64,000 nucleotides of DNA from Dechloromonas sp. (GCA_011391255.1 JAABQV010000010.1:58022-122021); one strand, 5' to 3'; counted from the first letter of the stretch, positions 18,489 through 27,490 are shown. Made by a program: numbers and translations. Notes: generated by a model not told the origin, from the sequence alone.

Positions 18489-20795
18489 CTAAAACTTGAC
18501 GTTCACCCCGGCGTAAATCGAACGCCCCATGCCCGGAACACCAATACCCCACGGAACCGTCGCATTGTTGATCGACATTGTTGTCCCCTGACCAACATAA
18601 GCACCGCCTTGCGGCAAGGTGTACATTTTGTCGAACAGGTTTTCGACACCCAGATCAAGGCGCACCTGCTTCCAGCTATAGCTGGTGCGCAGATTGGTCA
18701 GGCCATAACCTGCCGTACTGATTTCGTTACGGACATCGGAGCCATTGTCCTTGCCACTAACCATGAGTAACTCAACGGCGTTGTCCCAGCCACCGATTTT
18801 TTGATCGACCACAAATTTGGCGTTGAGCGGCATGATGTTGTAGAGCGCATCGCCGGTGTCTTCATTTTTGCCGTTGGTGTAGTTGAGCAAGCCTTTGAGA
18901 GCAAATTTGCCAATTGCACTATTTGCCAGCGGCATATAGCCCGAGAGATCGATGCCGTAAAGGCGAGCTGACTGGTTGGCGTACTGGAGGACGACGAACT
19001 GATTTACGGCGGTTTGGTTGGCTGTCTTGCAGGTTGCGTTGTTCACAGGGCAACGCACCGCGTCGATATAGTCTTGAACTTTGGTGTAGTAGGGCGTCGC
19101 TTTGAATCCCCAATTGCGGTCGGCGGCATGCCAGTCGATGGTGGCACTCAATGTGTGTGCCTTTTCCGGCTCAAGATCGACGTTGCCAATGTAACCGTTG
19201 CCGTCGCCGACAAAGTTATTCATCACTGCCGCCATGCTCCAGGTCGACCAGGTATAACGTTCATACAAATTCGGCGAACGCACCTTGCGGGCGAAGCCGA
19301 ATTCTATGTCGGTGTTGGCATTAGCGGTGTAACGCGCCAGGGCGGTGACATCCCAGTTGTTATCGGTACGGGCATGGTCTTTTGCATTAAAGGCGGCGGC
19401 ATCAGACATCTGGTTGTTCGGCATCAGTACAGTGCCGTTAGTACTGGGGTTGTAACCCCGCACATTACCTGCGTCCGAAGCAACCCGCTCGTAGCGCACA
19501 CCGAGCAGGCTCGTCCATTGCGGATTGAAGCGTGACTCCCATTCACCGAAGAGCGCCGTACGATCACGCTTGCCATCCTTGATATTTTCGAAAGTCCCCG
19601 GCGACATACTGGCACCTGAAGCAGTCCAGTAATCCTGAAGATCGTAGCTCTGGATCAAAGCACCTACGCGTAGCAGATCCTGCTGACCCACCTGAACATC
19701 AGCCTTGAGATTGAAGCCAGTGGTTTTGCTCTCGGTATACATTGGCATCCCGGCAGCACAAGTCGCGCTAATCGGAGAGCATGGCGTTCCATTAACGGCA
19801 GTTGGGCCACCTGAGCCTATGGGGGGGACCCCATTACCATACCAGAAGCGCTTGTCAGCACCAAAATCCATAAAGTGATCAACCGTCTCGCGATAAGCCC
19901 GCGCTTCCAGCGAACCCCAGTCGAACTGCCCCAAATAACGCAGACTGAAACGCTTCTGGGTATTGTCCAGCATGTCCATCCGTTGATTCGGGTAAAGCTG
20001 TTCCGGGACTTCCTGATAGCCTAGCTTGGCTTCGACTAGATGGTTGCCGCCTTTGAGCGCGAAGCCCAGCGTATGGGTCTTGGTCTCGTAAGCCGTCGAA
20101 CCCACCTCGTCACGTGGCAAGGTGTGGCCAACGCGACCGGTGGTGTCCATCGATTTGAAATCGCCACCAGCGGTGTAGTTGTCTGCTTTGGCAAAGCCGC
20201 CGTTGTAGCTGATATTGAAGTTCTCGGTAGCCGCACTTGCCGAGGCATTGACCCCAAGCGCCTTGTTGTTGCTGCGGTAATAGCCGCCAATCTCGCCCTT
20301 GGCCAGCAAGCCCTGGCCGGGCGTTGCGAATTCAGGCGCCTTGGTCTCGACGACTATACTGCCGCCGATGCTGTCACCACCCACGCTCACCGGCGTAACC
20401 CCGGCATAGACCTTGATGCTCCCAATATTGTTCGGGTTCAGGTAAGAAAGCGGCGGATTCATGTGATTCGGGCAGGAGGCAATGAAATCCATGCCATCAA
20501 CGGTAATCCGCAGACGGTCATCGGCCAGCCCGTGGATCACCGGCAAGCTGGAAACGCCGCCGGCTCCATACATGCTGACGCCGGGCACATCGCTCAAGAG
20601 TTGCGCGGTGTCACTAACATAGGCGCGCTTCCCGGCAATCTCACCGGAACCAATCGCCGGCGCAGCGGGCAAAGGTGTCGCGCGCGTTGCCGTCACACGG
20701 ATTGGATCAAGCACCCTGGCATCGCTCTGCGCGACAACAGCACCGGAAAAAGCGACGGCCATGGCAGCCACCAGCGGACGGATTTGATACCCCAT
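18489..20795 (-). CDS. TonB-dependent copper receptor (OprC/NosA type)
   Basis: A 768-residue outer-membrane beta barrel with signal peptide (AVAFSGAVVAQS), TonB box region (DPIRVTATRA) and plug domain. The segment FIASCPNHMNPPLSYLNP (Cys108, Met112) is the diagnostic copper-site motif of OprC/NosA-type receptors, where Cys and Met bind the metal. The barrel ends with the canonical terminal strand SIYAGVNVKF, including the C-terminal Phe. Copper uptake would serve cytochrome oxidase or nitrous oxide reductase, neither of which is in the window. An imperfect 26-bp palindrome (20867-20892) lies 72 bp upstream of the start and could be its operator. Confidence 0.92.
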   Translation of the reverse strand: MGYQIRPLVAAMAVAFSGAVVAQSDARVLDPIRVTATRATPLPAAPAIGSGEIAGKRAYVSDTAQLLSDVPGVSMYGAGGVSSLPVIHGLADDRLRITVDGMDFIASCPNHMNPPLSYLNPNNIGSIKVYAGVTPVSVGGDSIGGSIVVETKAPEFATPGQGLLAKGEIGGYYRSNNKALGVNASASAATENFNISYNGGFAKADNYTAGGDFKSMDTTGRVGHTLPRDEVGSTAYETKTHTLGFALKGGNHLVEAKLGYQEVPEQLYPNQRMDMLDNTQKRFSLRYLGQFDWGSLEARAYRETVDHFMDFGADKRFWYGNGVPPIGSGGPTAVNGTPCSPISATCAAGMPMYTESKTTGFNLKADVQVGQQDLLRVGALIQSYDLQDYWTASGASMSPGTFENIKDGKRDRTALFGEWESRFNPQWTSLLGVRYERVASDAGNVRGYNPSTNGTVLMPNNQMSDAAAFNAKDHARTDNNWDVTALARYTANANTDIEFGFARKVRSPNLYERYTWSTWSMAAVMNNFVGDGNGYIGNVDLEPEKAHTLSATIDWHAADRNWGFKATPYYTKVQDYIDAVRCPVNNATCKTANQTAVNQFVVLQYANQSARLYGIDLSGYMPLANSAIGKFALKGLLNYTNGKNEDTGDALYNIMPLNAKFVVDQKIGGWDNAVELLMVSGKDNGSDVRNEISTAGYGLTNLRTSYSWKQVRLDLGVENLFDKMYTLPQGGAYVGQGTTMSINNATVPWGIGVPGMGRSIYAGVNVKF

Positions 20796-20866
20796 GCAAC
20801 ACTCCCTGATTTATCGGTATAAAAGCAGGCGCTGATTCTCTGCTTAACCGGCCATCAGGGGAATGT

Positions 20867-20892
20867 GACAAATTGCCGCACGGCAGTTTGTC
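20867..20892. promoter_or_regulatory. Imperfect 26-bp palindrome between copper receptor and nifM
   Basis: GACAAATTGCCGC pairs with ACGGCAGTTTGTC with two mismatched positions. On the plus strand it is followed by CTTTTTA, but no plus-strand gene ends here. On the minus strand no T-run follows, so a terminator for nifM is unlikely; an operator for the receptor gene is possible. Confidence 0.4.
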
Positions 20893-20908
20893 CTTTTTAT
20901 TTGCGGAA

Positions 20909-21730
20909 TCAATCGCCTTTCGGCTGCTGCTTTCTGATCCAGGAACGCTGAGCCTCGCGACGGCGCTTATCGGTCAGTTTCTCAATCACTTTGGCGCAAA
21001 CCGCCGAGAACGGCAGCATTCCGGACGGCAGGACTTCGTCACAGCGCAACAGGTGCAGGCCCATTGGCGACTCAAGCACCGTCGATAACTCGCCAGCCTT
21101 CAGCGCAAAGGCTGCCGGCTCAAGCTCCGCGAATAACTGTTGGCGCTTGACCGTACCCAGCAAACCGCCTTCCATCGCTGTCGGGCACTGAGAATAGCGC
21201 AAGGCAGCTTTGGAAAATTTATCAAGATCCCGGCAGCTTGAACGCAAACCGGTGAGCGTGGTTTCGGCAGCCGCCTTCTCCTGCGGATTGGCAAAGGTGA
21301 TCAGGATATGGCGCAAGCGACGGGCATCAGGACGATCAAAGGCTTCCGGATGCAGGCGATAGTAAATTTCAGCATCAACTTCAGTGACACGCGGCACACT
21401 GGACGCCACCTTGTCGAGCACCGCTTCGATGCGCAGATCACGCTCGACGGCGGTTGCCAGTTTGTCAGCATCGAGGCCAATACGCTCAAGATCGGCGCTC
21501 ATTTCCTCCGCACTCGGGTAGCGCTGACGAATTTCACTGAGACGGGTGGCGAGGGTTGCTGGTGGCACCATCACACTGGCAGCCTCGCTACTGCCCAGAA
21601 TACGGCGTTCGACGCGCGCCTGTTTGCCGGCCAGTTCGCCCAGTTGCACGAGTTCGTCCTCGTTCAAAGTATCCGGCGACTTTTTGAACAATTCCTGGGC
21701 AATTTTCAGTTCAAGGTAGCCAATCTCCAT
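20909..21730 (-). CDS. nifM: NifM, peptidyl-prolyl isomerase for nitrogenase Fe protein
   Basis: A 273-residue protein. The N-terminal helical part (ELKIAQELFKKSPDTL, then RVERRILGSSEAASVMVPP) is the SurA/NifM-like domain. The C-terminal part is a parvulin domain (ARRLRHILITFANPQEKA, SQCPTAMEGGLLGTVKRQQLF, LSTVLESPMGLHLLRCDEVLP). NifM is needed for maturation and stability of NifH in the cytoplasm. It is the last gene of the nifV operon, starting 4 bp after nifZ ends. Confidence 0.93.
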   Translation of the reverse strand: MEIGYLELKIAQELFKKSPDTLNEDELVQLGELAGKQARVERRILGSSEAASVMVPPATLATRLSEIRQRYPSAEEMSADLERIGLDADKLATAVERDLRIEAVLDKVASSVPRVTEVDAEIYYRLHPEAFDRPDARRLRHILITFANPQEKAAAETTLTGLRSSCRDLDKFSKAALRYSQCPTAMEGGLLGTVKRQQLFAELEPAAFALKAGELSTVLESPMGLHLLRCDEVLPSGMLPFSAVCAKVIEKLTDKRRREAQRSWIRKQQPKGD

Positions 21731-21734
21731 CTGC

Positions 21735-22193
21735 TTACTCCTGAGCTTCTGTCAGCTCTAGTATCGATTCCGGTATCTGCAAAACCCGCCCCGGCAGGCT
21801 ATCGAAATGGATGTGATAAGCCACACCACCCGGTGCGTCACGGATCACCTTGATCACTTCGCCAATTGCTCCGGGTGCCACCAGCACATTGCCATCGACA
21901 GCCAGTTGTCTTGAGGCCTGCACCTTGTCGCGAAACTCGAAGCGCGAAGGCGTCCACGGCTCGTCGACACCGATCAGCTCCTCTTCGCGGCAACCAACAA
22001 TTTTGCCTTCTTCAATAAAGTTGACTGAATAGATGATCTGATCCTGCAAGAAGGTGCCGACATCAACGACATAGCCGATGCTGCCGCGACGCACCAGTGG
22101 ATCGCCCGGATCAAGACCCGGATAGGTACCGTCGTTGCGGACGTTGCGGGTCAGGCGCACGCCCTCCCCGTACTCCCAGCGGGCGCCGATCAT
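21735..22193 (-). CDS. nifZ: NifZ
   Basis: A 152-residue protein starting MIGARWEYGEGVRLTRNVRN. The segment RRGSIGYVVDVGTFLQDQII with FIEEGKIVGCREEELI is characteristic of NifZ, which helps form the second P-cluster of the MoFe protein. The true start is the ATG whose A overlaps the last base of the nifW stop (TGATG at 22195-22191); the frame remains open 45 codons further upstream but that part is the nifW shadow. Confidence 0.93.
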   Translation of the reverse strand: MIGARWEYGEGVRLTRNVRNDGTYPGLDPGDPLVRRGSIGYVVDVGTFLQDQIIYSVNFIEEGKIVGCREEELIGVDEPWTPSRFEFRDKVQASRQLAVDGNVLVAPGAIGEVIKVIRDAPGGVAYHIHFDSLPGRVLQIPESILELTEAQE

Positions 22194-22531
22194 CAGCGAA
22201 AGACCTTGTCGAGCGGAATGAAGGAACTCATCCCGCCATCCGGCTTGGCAACATGTTGAAAGACAGCGAAGACTTTTTCGGTCAACGAATCGGAGGTCAC
22301 AAAATCCTGATAAGCGCGTTCCAGCCACAGGCGGTAGATGCCGCGCTGTGCGGATTCATCTTCCGGCAAATTCGGCGCCTGCTTGGCCAGGTAGTCATGA
22401 AAACGCTGCAGGATGTGCAGGCGATTGACCTGTATAACGCTGGCTTCGTAGGGAACCTCGAAGTAATCGAGAAAGTCTTCGGCAGAAACCAGATCTTCCA
22501 TGGCTTCGGCTAGGGTCAGGGTGTCTTCCAT
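22193..22531 (-). CDS. nifW: NifW, nitrogenase-stabilising/protective protein
   Basis: A 112-residue protein. The match is SAEDFLDYFEVPYEASVIQV followed by NRLHILQRFHDYLAK, then YQDFVTSDSLTEKVFAVF, the signature of NifW, which binds the MoFe protein and is linked to its protection from O2. It is translationally coupled to nifZ by a one-base overlap and is 10 bp after the TPR-like gene. Confidence 0.95.
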   Translation of the reverse strand: MEDTLTLAEAMEDLVSAEDFLDYFEVPYEASVIQVNRLHILQRFHDYLAKQAPNLPEDESAQRGIYRLWLERAYQDFVTSDSLTEKVFAVFQHVAKPDGGMSSFIPLDKVFR

Positions 22532-22541
22532 GTTAATTTCC

Positions 22542-23084
22542 TCAGGCGGCTACAAGTTGAAGTTCGGGGTGGGGTAACTCGTTTTCGGGATCACTCTGGA
22601 ATTCGTCGACAACTTCCAGCAATTTTCCAGCACCAAGTTGGTCCCGGCTATCAAGTCCGGCGAGTTTGATCAGCCGGGCGCGCGACTCGGGAATCCGGCC
22701 AAGGCGCAGCAACACGACGCTGGCCGCTTTAAGGGCGAGCAGATAGAAGCGCAACAGGCCAAAAGAATTTGCAGCAGCCGAGCCGAGTTGGGCTTCGTCT
22801 ATCAGGTTCCAGTCACCGGGCAGGCCGAGGTGGCGGCCGGACAACTGCATGGCGCGCTCGGCAACAACCAGCGCATCGTCAAGCCGGTGCTGATAGAAGT
22901 AGTAACGGTAGAGGCCGACCAGCACGCTCAGGTTTTCCGGAGCCAGCAACAGGGCGCGCAGAAGCGCCAGTTCGGCGCCGGCTTCGCCATACTCGGCTGC
23001 AGCCTGGGCAATCAGATGCTCGGCCTCGGCGGGAAGTTCGTCCTCGAAGTAGAGCTTGCAATCGGAGAAATCGAGCAGATCCAT
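22542..23084 (-). CDS. Helical-repeat (TPR-like) protein in the nifV operon, unknown function
   Basis: About 180 residues beginning MDLLDFSDCKLYFEDELPAE. The sequence is helical with TPR-like pairs: AAEYGEAGAELALLRALLLA-PENLSVLVGLYRYYFYQHRL, DDALVVAERAMQLSGR and LLALKAASVVLLRLGRIPES. No catalytic motif is visible. I prefer the ATG at 23084; an upstream start at 23132 would overlap cysE by 28 bp. It sits between cysE and nifW in a tightly packed operon behind a sigma-54 promoter, so a role in nitrogenase maturation, for example as a scaffold, is likely but unproven. Confidence 0.75.
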   Translation of the reverse strand: MDLLDFSDCKLYFEDELPAEAEHLIAQAAAEYGEAGAELALLRALLLAPENLSVLVGLYRYYFYQHRLDDALVVAERAMQLSGRHLGLPGDWNLIDEAQLGSAAANSFGLLRFYLLALKAASVVLLRLGRIPESRARLIKLAGLDSRDQLGAGKLLEVVDEFQSDPENELPHPELQLVAA

Positions 23085-23104
23085 GGCGAATTTCAGTCCA
23101 CTAT

Positions 23105-23884
23105 TCAGTGCATCGACTCGTGCTCGCAGCACAAGTCACCGGCGCTACAAGTTGTTTTACATTGCCCGGCATTATTAGCCGGCGGAGCGACATGACGCAG
23201 TTCGGCAAGCTCCTGTTCCATCGTATCGATACGTTCGAGCAGACATGAAATCGCCTTGGCCACCGGGTCGGGCAGCAGGTTGTGATCGAGACTGATGCCA
23301 TTCTCCGGCGCCTGGCTGCTGATCCGCGTATCGACGATACGCCCCGGTACCCCAACGACGGTGCGATCCGCCGGGACGCTCTTGACGACCACCGAGTTGG
23401 CACCGACACGCACGCGCTCGCCGACGATGATCGGCCCAAGAATCTTGGCGCCGGCGCCGACAACAACACCGTCGGCCAGTGTCGGGTGGCGCTTGCCCTT
23501 GTTCCAGGAGGTGCCACCCAGCGTAACGCCGTGGTACAGCGTGACATCGTTGCCAATCTCGGACGTTTCACCGATCACCACACCGGCACCGTGATCAATG
23601 AAAAAGCGGCGGCCGATCGCTGCACCAGGATGAATATCGACATTGCTCAAGGTGCGCCCGATAAAGGACAATAGACGCGCAGAGAAGCGCCAGCCTGCCA
23701 GCCACAGCCGGTGAGAGAAACGATGCGTGAGCAGGGCGTGAACGCCGGGGTAAGTAAGCAGCACCTCAAGCGTTGAGCGGGCGGCCGGGTCGCGCTGGAA
23801 GACGCAATTGAGGTCCTCCTTGAGCATCGCCCAGAGGCCGGGATCGGCATCCATTGCCGGAGCGAGGATGATTGCCTCAGCCAT
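23105..23884 (-). CDS. cysE: Serine O-acetyltransferase, nif-linked (CysE1)
   Basis: A 259-residue left-handed beta-helix acetyltransferase that makes O-acetylserine from serine and acetyl-CoA. Features are [24 protein letters not shown] with HRLWL, then [39 protein letters not shown] and the hexapeptide rungs [20 protein letters not shown]. The C-terminus carries an extra cysteine-rich tail ([16 protein letters not shown]) not found in housekeeping CysE. A dedicated nif-linked CysE boosts cysteine supply for Fe-S cluster assembly in Azotobacter. The ATG at 23884 overlaps the end of nifV by 8 bp; the frame continues upstream only as nifV shadow. The Cys tail could bind metal or sense redox state; that is inference. 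Confidence 0.9.
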   Translation of the reverse strand: MAEAIILAPAMDADPGLWAMLKEDLNCVFQRDPAARSTLEVLLTYPGVHALLTHRFSHRLWLAGWRFSARLLSFIGRTLSNVDIHPGAAIGRRFFIDHGAGVVIGETSEIGNDVTLYHGVTLGGTSWNKGKRHPTLADGVVVGAGAKILGPIIVGERVRVGANSVVVKSVPADRTVVGVPGRIVDTRISSQAPENGISLDHNLLPDPVAKAISCLLERIDTMEQELAELRHVAPPANNAGQCKTTCSAGDLCCEHESMH

Positions 23885-25016
23885 GAAGGGCACTCCTGAC
23901 GCGCTCAAGAAGCGCTTGCAGATCGGGAACTTCCGGCGAGTACTTGTGCTCGGAAACGAATTTGCGCACACCGGGCAACAGGGCCTGCGCTTCGTTGTCG
24001 CTGAGGGCAATGCCGAGGCCGGCATAAACGACATGGACGGCGCGCGAGCCGGAATGCTTGCCGAGCACGATGCGGTGCGACTGGCCGACTTCCTGCGGGT
24101 CAAAGCCTTGATAGTTATCCGGGTGTTTCAACAGGCCATCAACGTGGATGCCGGCTTCGTGGGTGAACACCCCGCCACCGACGACACTTTTCTGCCACGG
24201 AACGGCGCGCCCCGAGGCGGCAGCGACCCGGTGCGACAGCGAGGGAAAGCCCTTGAGATCAACGCCGGTATCAATGCCGTGCAATTTTTTGAGGCCAAGC
24301 ACGACTTCTTCGAGCGGTGCGTTGCCGGCCCGCTCGCCAAGACCGTTAACCGTTGTATTGACATGCGTCGCGCCGGCTTTGCAGGCCGCCAGCGTGTTGG
24401 CGGTGGCGAGGCCCATGTCGTCATGGGCGTGCATTTCAATCTCCAGGCCGCTATTGCGGCGCAGGGTGGAAATCCGGTCAAAGGTGCCAAAGGGTTCAAG
24501 GATACCCAGCGTATCGGCAAAGCGCAGGCGGCGGGCGCCGGCGCGTTCGGCAGTTTCGGCAAGGGCGCAGAGAAAATTCAGGTCGGCGCGCGAGGCATCT
24601 TCGCAACCAAGACCGACCTCCAGCCCGAGGCTGAGTGCGGCACCAATGAATTTGGGCAGTTCGCGCAACAACCAAGCACGATCCTGCTTGAGTTTGTAGG
24701 CCAGATGCTGATCCGACGAAGGCACCGAAATGTCGATAAGATGTGCGCCGACTCCGTCGCAGGCGGCGATGTCGGCCGGATGCATGCGGCTCCAGACCAT
24801 CAGGCGCGGCGCCAGATTCAGCGCGGCAACGGCGCGGATTGAATCACATTCTTCAGCGCCCATCGCCGGGATGCCGACTTCCAGCTCGGGCACACCGATC
24901 GCCGCAAGATGGCGGGCAATGTCGAGTTTTTCCGCCAGCGAGAACGCCACGCCAGCCGACTGCTCGCCGTCGCGCAGGGTGGTGTCGTTAATCGTTACAA
25001 ATGGCGGATGGGTCAT
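23877..25016 (-). CDS. nifV: Homocitrate synthase NifV
   Basis: A 379-residue TIM-barrel aldolase that condenses acetyl-CoA and 2-oxoglutarate to homocitrate, the organic ligand of FeMo-co. It begins [21 protein letters not shown] (DTTLRDGEQ is the family signature) and shows [39 protein letters not shown] and the metal-binding [14 protein letters not shown]. It is the first gene of the nifV-cysE-TPR-nifW-nifZ-nifM operon. A GAGGAG ribosome site precedes the ATG and the sigma-54 promoter lies only 25 bp upstream. Confidence 0.96.
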   Translation of the reverse strand: MTHPPFVTINDTTLRDGEQSAGVAFSLAEKLDIARHLAAIGVPELEVGIPAMGAEECDSIRAVAALNLAPRLMVWSRMHPADIAACDGVGAHLIDISVPSSDQHLAYKLKQDRAWLLRELPKFIGAALSLGLEVGLGCEDASRADLNFLCALAETAERAGARRLRFADTLGILEPFGTFDRISTLRRNSGLEIEMHAHDDMGLATANTLAACKAGATHVNTTVNGLGERAGNAPLEEVVLGLKKLHGIDTGVDLKGFPSLSHRVAAASGRAVPWQKSVVGGGVFTHEAGIHVDGLLKHPDNYQGFDPQEVGQSHRIVLGKHSGSRAVHVVYAGLGIALSDNEAQALLPGVRKFVSEHKYSPEVPDLQALLERVRSALHG

Positions 25017-25040
25017 GGAAATCTCCTCGCTACCAAATCA

Positions 25041-25055
25041 GCAAGGATGGTGCCA
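25041..25055 (-). promoter_or_regulatory. Sigma-54 (-24/-12) promoter of the nifV operon
   Basis: Read on the minus strand: TGGCAC-CATCC-TTGC, a perfect match to the TGGCAC-N5-TTGC consensus. The predicted start site is about 13 nt before the nifV ATG, leaving a very short leader that still holds GAGGAG. Confidence 0.92.
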
Positions 25056-25115
25056 ATCCATAAGCCATTGAAAAATATAAACTTAATTTTCAGACAAGTC
25101 GTCGCCCACGCAACT

Positions 25116-25131
25116 TGTCGCGAATGCGACA
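25116..25131 (-). promoter_or_regulatory. NifA upstream activator sequence for the nifV operon
   Basis: TGT-CGCGAATGCG-ACA fits the NifA consensus TGT-N10-ACA. It is centred about 95 bp upstream of the predicted start site. Its arms extend to ACTTGTCGC/GCGACAAAGT. Confidence 0.85.
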
Positions 25132-25200
25132 AAGTGAATCAGCCCCGTGTCGGTCACGTTTCGGTGTTACGCTCGGAGCCTTAGAGGCAAAGGACTCACC

Positions 25201-25875
25201 ATGACCGGGCGCGACAATGAACTTTGGCAGCAGTCCTGGCGTGACCGCGAGACTGCCTTTCACCAGAAAGTCACCAACCCTCATCTCATTAAATTCTGGC
25301 CAAATCTCGGGTTGACCGCAAGCGACCGGATTTTTGTCCCTCTTTGCGGCAAAAGCCTTGATCTGCTGTGGCTCGCCGACCAGGGCCACACGGTGATCGG
25401 CGTCGAACTCAGCCCGCTCGCCGCCCGCGCCTTCTTCCGCGAGAACAGGATTCAGGCCAGCCGCCGGCAAGTTGGTGAATTTGTCTTGTGGGAGCATGGC
25501 CGCATCAGCATCCTGTGCGGCGACTTCTTTCAACTCAAGGCCGCCGATCTCGGCGACATCGCCGCCGTTTTCGACCGCGCCTCACTGACCGCGCTACCCG
25601 ATGAAATCCGCGCTGATTATCTCGCCCACCTGCGCAGCATTCTACCCGCCAGGTGCAAGATTCTGCTGCTGACCACCGAAGAGCCGGAAGAAGGCGAGAC
25701 CCAGAGCCAGCCATTCGCCGTCGCCGACGAAATTGCTGCGCTCTACACCAGCACCTTCGACATCGAACTCAGCCATGTCGAAAGTTTTTTTGAAGCGGAT
25801 CCTGACCCTGCCATCAAGCAGCCGGTTCGCGTCGAGCACAAGGTTTATCTACTGACGCCCAAATGCATTCCATAG
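25201..25875 (+). CDS. tpm: Thiopurine S-methyltransferase (TPMT) family protein
   Basis: A 224-residue SAM-dependent methyltransferase. The TPMT pattern is visible: WQQSWRDRETAFHQKVTNP, FVPLCGKSLDLLWLADQGHT, VIGVELSPLAARAFF and AAVFDRASLTALP. Bacterial members methylate thiols, selenium or tellurium compounds; the natural substrate is not known. I chose the ATG at 25201 (MTGRDNELW); the frame extends to 25147 but lacks support. It is divergent from nifV and overlaps the next gene by 13 bp. Confidence 0.88.
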   Translation: MTGRDNELWQQSWRDRETAFHQKVTNPHLIKFWPNLGLTASDRIFVPLCGKSLDLLWLADQGHTVIGVELSPLAARAFFRENRIQASRRQVGEFVLWEHGRISILCGDFFQLKAADLGDIAAVFDRASLTALPDEIRADYLAHLRSILPARCKILLLTTEEPEEGETQSQPFAVADEIAALYTSTFDIELSHVESFFEADPDPAIKQPVRVEHKVYLLTPKCIP

Positions 25876-26471
25876 CCAACATTGCCGCAATCGCCCTCCA
25901 GCTTGAGCAGGTTGGCTATATTGTTCTCGATCAGCCCCTGCTGGCGAGCCTGACGGCGCGGCTACTGACGCGCTGCCAGGCTGATGACATGCAGCGCTTT
26001 CAAGCGGCTCGCGTCGGGCGCGGACAAGCCATGCAGCAGATCGGCGCGCTGCGCGGTGACGTCATCAGTTGGCTGGATACTTCCAACAGCACCGACCACG
26101 CCTATCTCACCTGGATGGAAGAGCTGCGCAGCGGACTTAATGCCGCCCTCTTCCTGGGCTTGTTCGACTATGAATGTCATTACGCCGTTTATGGCGCCGG
26201 TGCCGGCTACGGCAAACATTCGGATGTGCTGAGCGGGAACCAGAACCGCATCCTGTCTACCGTTTTCTACCTCAACGAAAACTGGCAGGCAGCCGATGGC
26301 GGCGAGCTGCTGCTGTTCGAGCCAGATGGCGACAAGCTTATTGCGACGGTCAACCCGTTATTTGGCACGATGATCATCTTTCTCAGCGAATCCTTCCCGC
26401 ATCAGGTACTGACGGCGCACCGCACGCGCCGCAGCATTGCCGGCTGGTTTCGCGTTCGCGAGATGGTGTAG
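25863..26471 (+). CDS. 2-oxoglutarate/Fe(II)-dependent oxygenase (prolyl 4-hydroxylase-like)
   Basis: A 202-residue jelly-roll dioxygenase with the iron triad His119-x-Asp121 (GYGKHSDVL) and His180 (FPHQV), and Arg190 for 2-oxoglutarate in HRTRRSIAGWFR. It resembles the P4H/PHD-type 2OG-Fe(II) family. Substrate unknown; protein hydroxylation is possible. It overlaps the tpm-like gene by 13 bp, so the two are translationally coupled, and is followed by rlmA. Confidence 0.87.
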   Translation: MHSIANIAAIALQLEQVGYIVLDQPLLASLTARLLTRCQADDMQRFQAARVGRGQAMQQIGALRGDVISWLDTSNSTDHAYLTWMEELRSGLNAALFLGLFDYECHYAVYGAGAGYGKHSDVLSGNQNRILSTVFYLNENWQAADGGELLLFEPDGDKLIATVNPLFGTMIIFLSESFPHQVLTAHRTRRSIAGWFRVREMV

Positions 26472-26519
26472 AGTCTCTGCCGACAACGGCTACCCATCAT
26501 TCCGGCAAATGCAGCAGCG

Positions 26520-27398
26520 ATGAACATCACCCCTTTTCAGGCGCTGGCCTGTCCGCTCGATGGCGCCGCTTTGCGGCGCGCTGGCAGTTCCTGGCTTTGC
26601 ACCGCCGGTCACTGTTTCGACATCGCCAGTCAGGGTTACTGCAACCTGTTACCGGTACAAAAAAAGCGCTCGCTCGAGCCCGGCGACAGCAAGGAGATGG
26701 TCGCCGCGCGCCGGCGTTTTCTTGAGGCCGGCCATTACCAGCCGATAGCTGCGGCAGTCAGCCGCGCGGTGCTGGCGGATTTTCCCTTCGGCACCAGCGC
26801 AAGCTGCCTTGATGCCGGCAGTGGCGAGGGCTATTACCTGCGCCAACTGGCCGCCGCAGCTGGCGAACGTGGCACCGGGCTGGCCCTGCTCGGGCTCGAT
26901 ATTTCAAAATCGGCGGTTTTATCAGCCGCCAAACTGGAGAAGCGCGCCAACTGGGTAGTCGGCAGTAACGCCAACCTGCCGGTGCTGCCCGGCACACTGG
27001 ATCGGGTGCTGTGCATGTTCGGCTTCCCGGTTTATTCCGAATTTGCCCGCGTTTTGAAAGCCGACGGCTGCCTGCTGCAGGTTGATGCCGGGCCGGATCA
27101 TTTGCGTGAATTGCGCGAAATCATCTATCCCAGCCTGAAACCTGAACGCACGGCGGAAGCGCCGACGCCGGCGGGTTTTGTCCGCCAGGCCAGCGAAGCC
27201 GTACGCTTTTCGCTAACGCTCAACAGCGCCGAAGAGATCGCCGACCTGCTGGCGATGACGCCACATCTTTACCGGGCCAGCGCCGAAGGCCGGGCGAAGG
27301 CGGCGGCTTTACGCACGCTCTCACTGACCGCCGATGTACGGCTGACGCAATTCAGGCGCTTAACGGACATTATTTTGAGCAGATACACTGAAGGATGA
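26520..27398 (+). CDS. rlmA: 23S rRNA (guanine-N1)-methyltransferase RlmA-like
   Basis: A 292-residue protein with an N-terminal zinc finger (Cys11 in ACPLDGAAL, Cys27 and Cys32 in LCTAGHCFDIA) followed by GYCNLLPVQ and a Rossmann methyltransferase (CLDAGSGEGYYLRQL, LLGLDISKSAVLSAAK). E. coli RlmA methylates G745. The segment DSKEMVAARRRFLEAGHYQP is typical of the family. It ends a short rightward operon that splits the two leftward nif operons. Confidence 0.9.
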   Translation: MNITPFQALACPLDGAALRRAGSSWLCTAGHCFDIASQGYCNLLPVQKKRSLEPGDSKEMVAARRRFLEAGHYQPIAAAVSRAVLADFPFGTSASCLDAGSGEGYYLRQLAAAAGERGTGLALLGLDISKSAVLSAAKLEKRANWVVGSNANLPVLPGTLDRVLCMFGFPVYSEFARVLKADGCLLQVDAGPDHLRELREIIYPSLKPERTAEAPTPAGFVRQASEAVRFSLTLNSAEEIADLLAMTPHLYRASAEGRAKAAALRTLSLTADVRLTQFRRLTDIILSRYTEG

Positions 27399-27473
27399 AA
27401 ATCATGTCTGCTTCCCTCTCCCCCGACCCCTCTGGTGAAGCAACTAGCCATTCGACTAAGCCGCAAGGCGGCC

Positions 27474-27490
27474 AAGTCGCTGGGCGACTT
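27474..27490. terminator. Possible stem-loop between rlmA and the converging nif-operon end
   Basis: AAGTCGC-TGG-GCGACTT is a perfect 7-bp stem, 6 bp beyond the end of the 27497 gene. No T-run follows on either strand, so termination activity is uncertain. Confidence 0.35.

Noticed and set aside
23808..24842. 344-codon plus-strand open frame opposite nifV and cysE
   Set aside because: Complement of clear nifV and cysE coding; no ribosome site or family resemblance.
25147..25172. Similarity of TTTCGGTGTTACGCTCGGA to the 4976-5009 element
   Set aside because: Only a short stretch matches and it lies in an unrelated nif context; likely chance.
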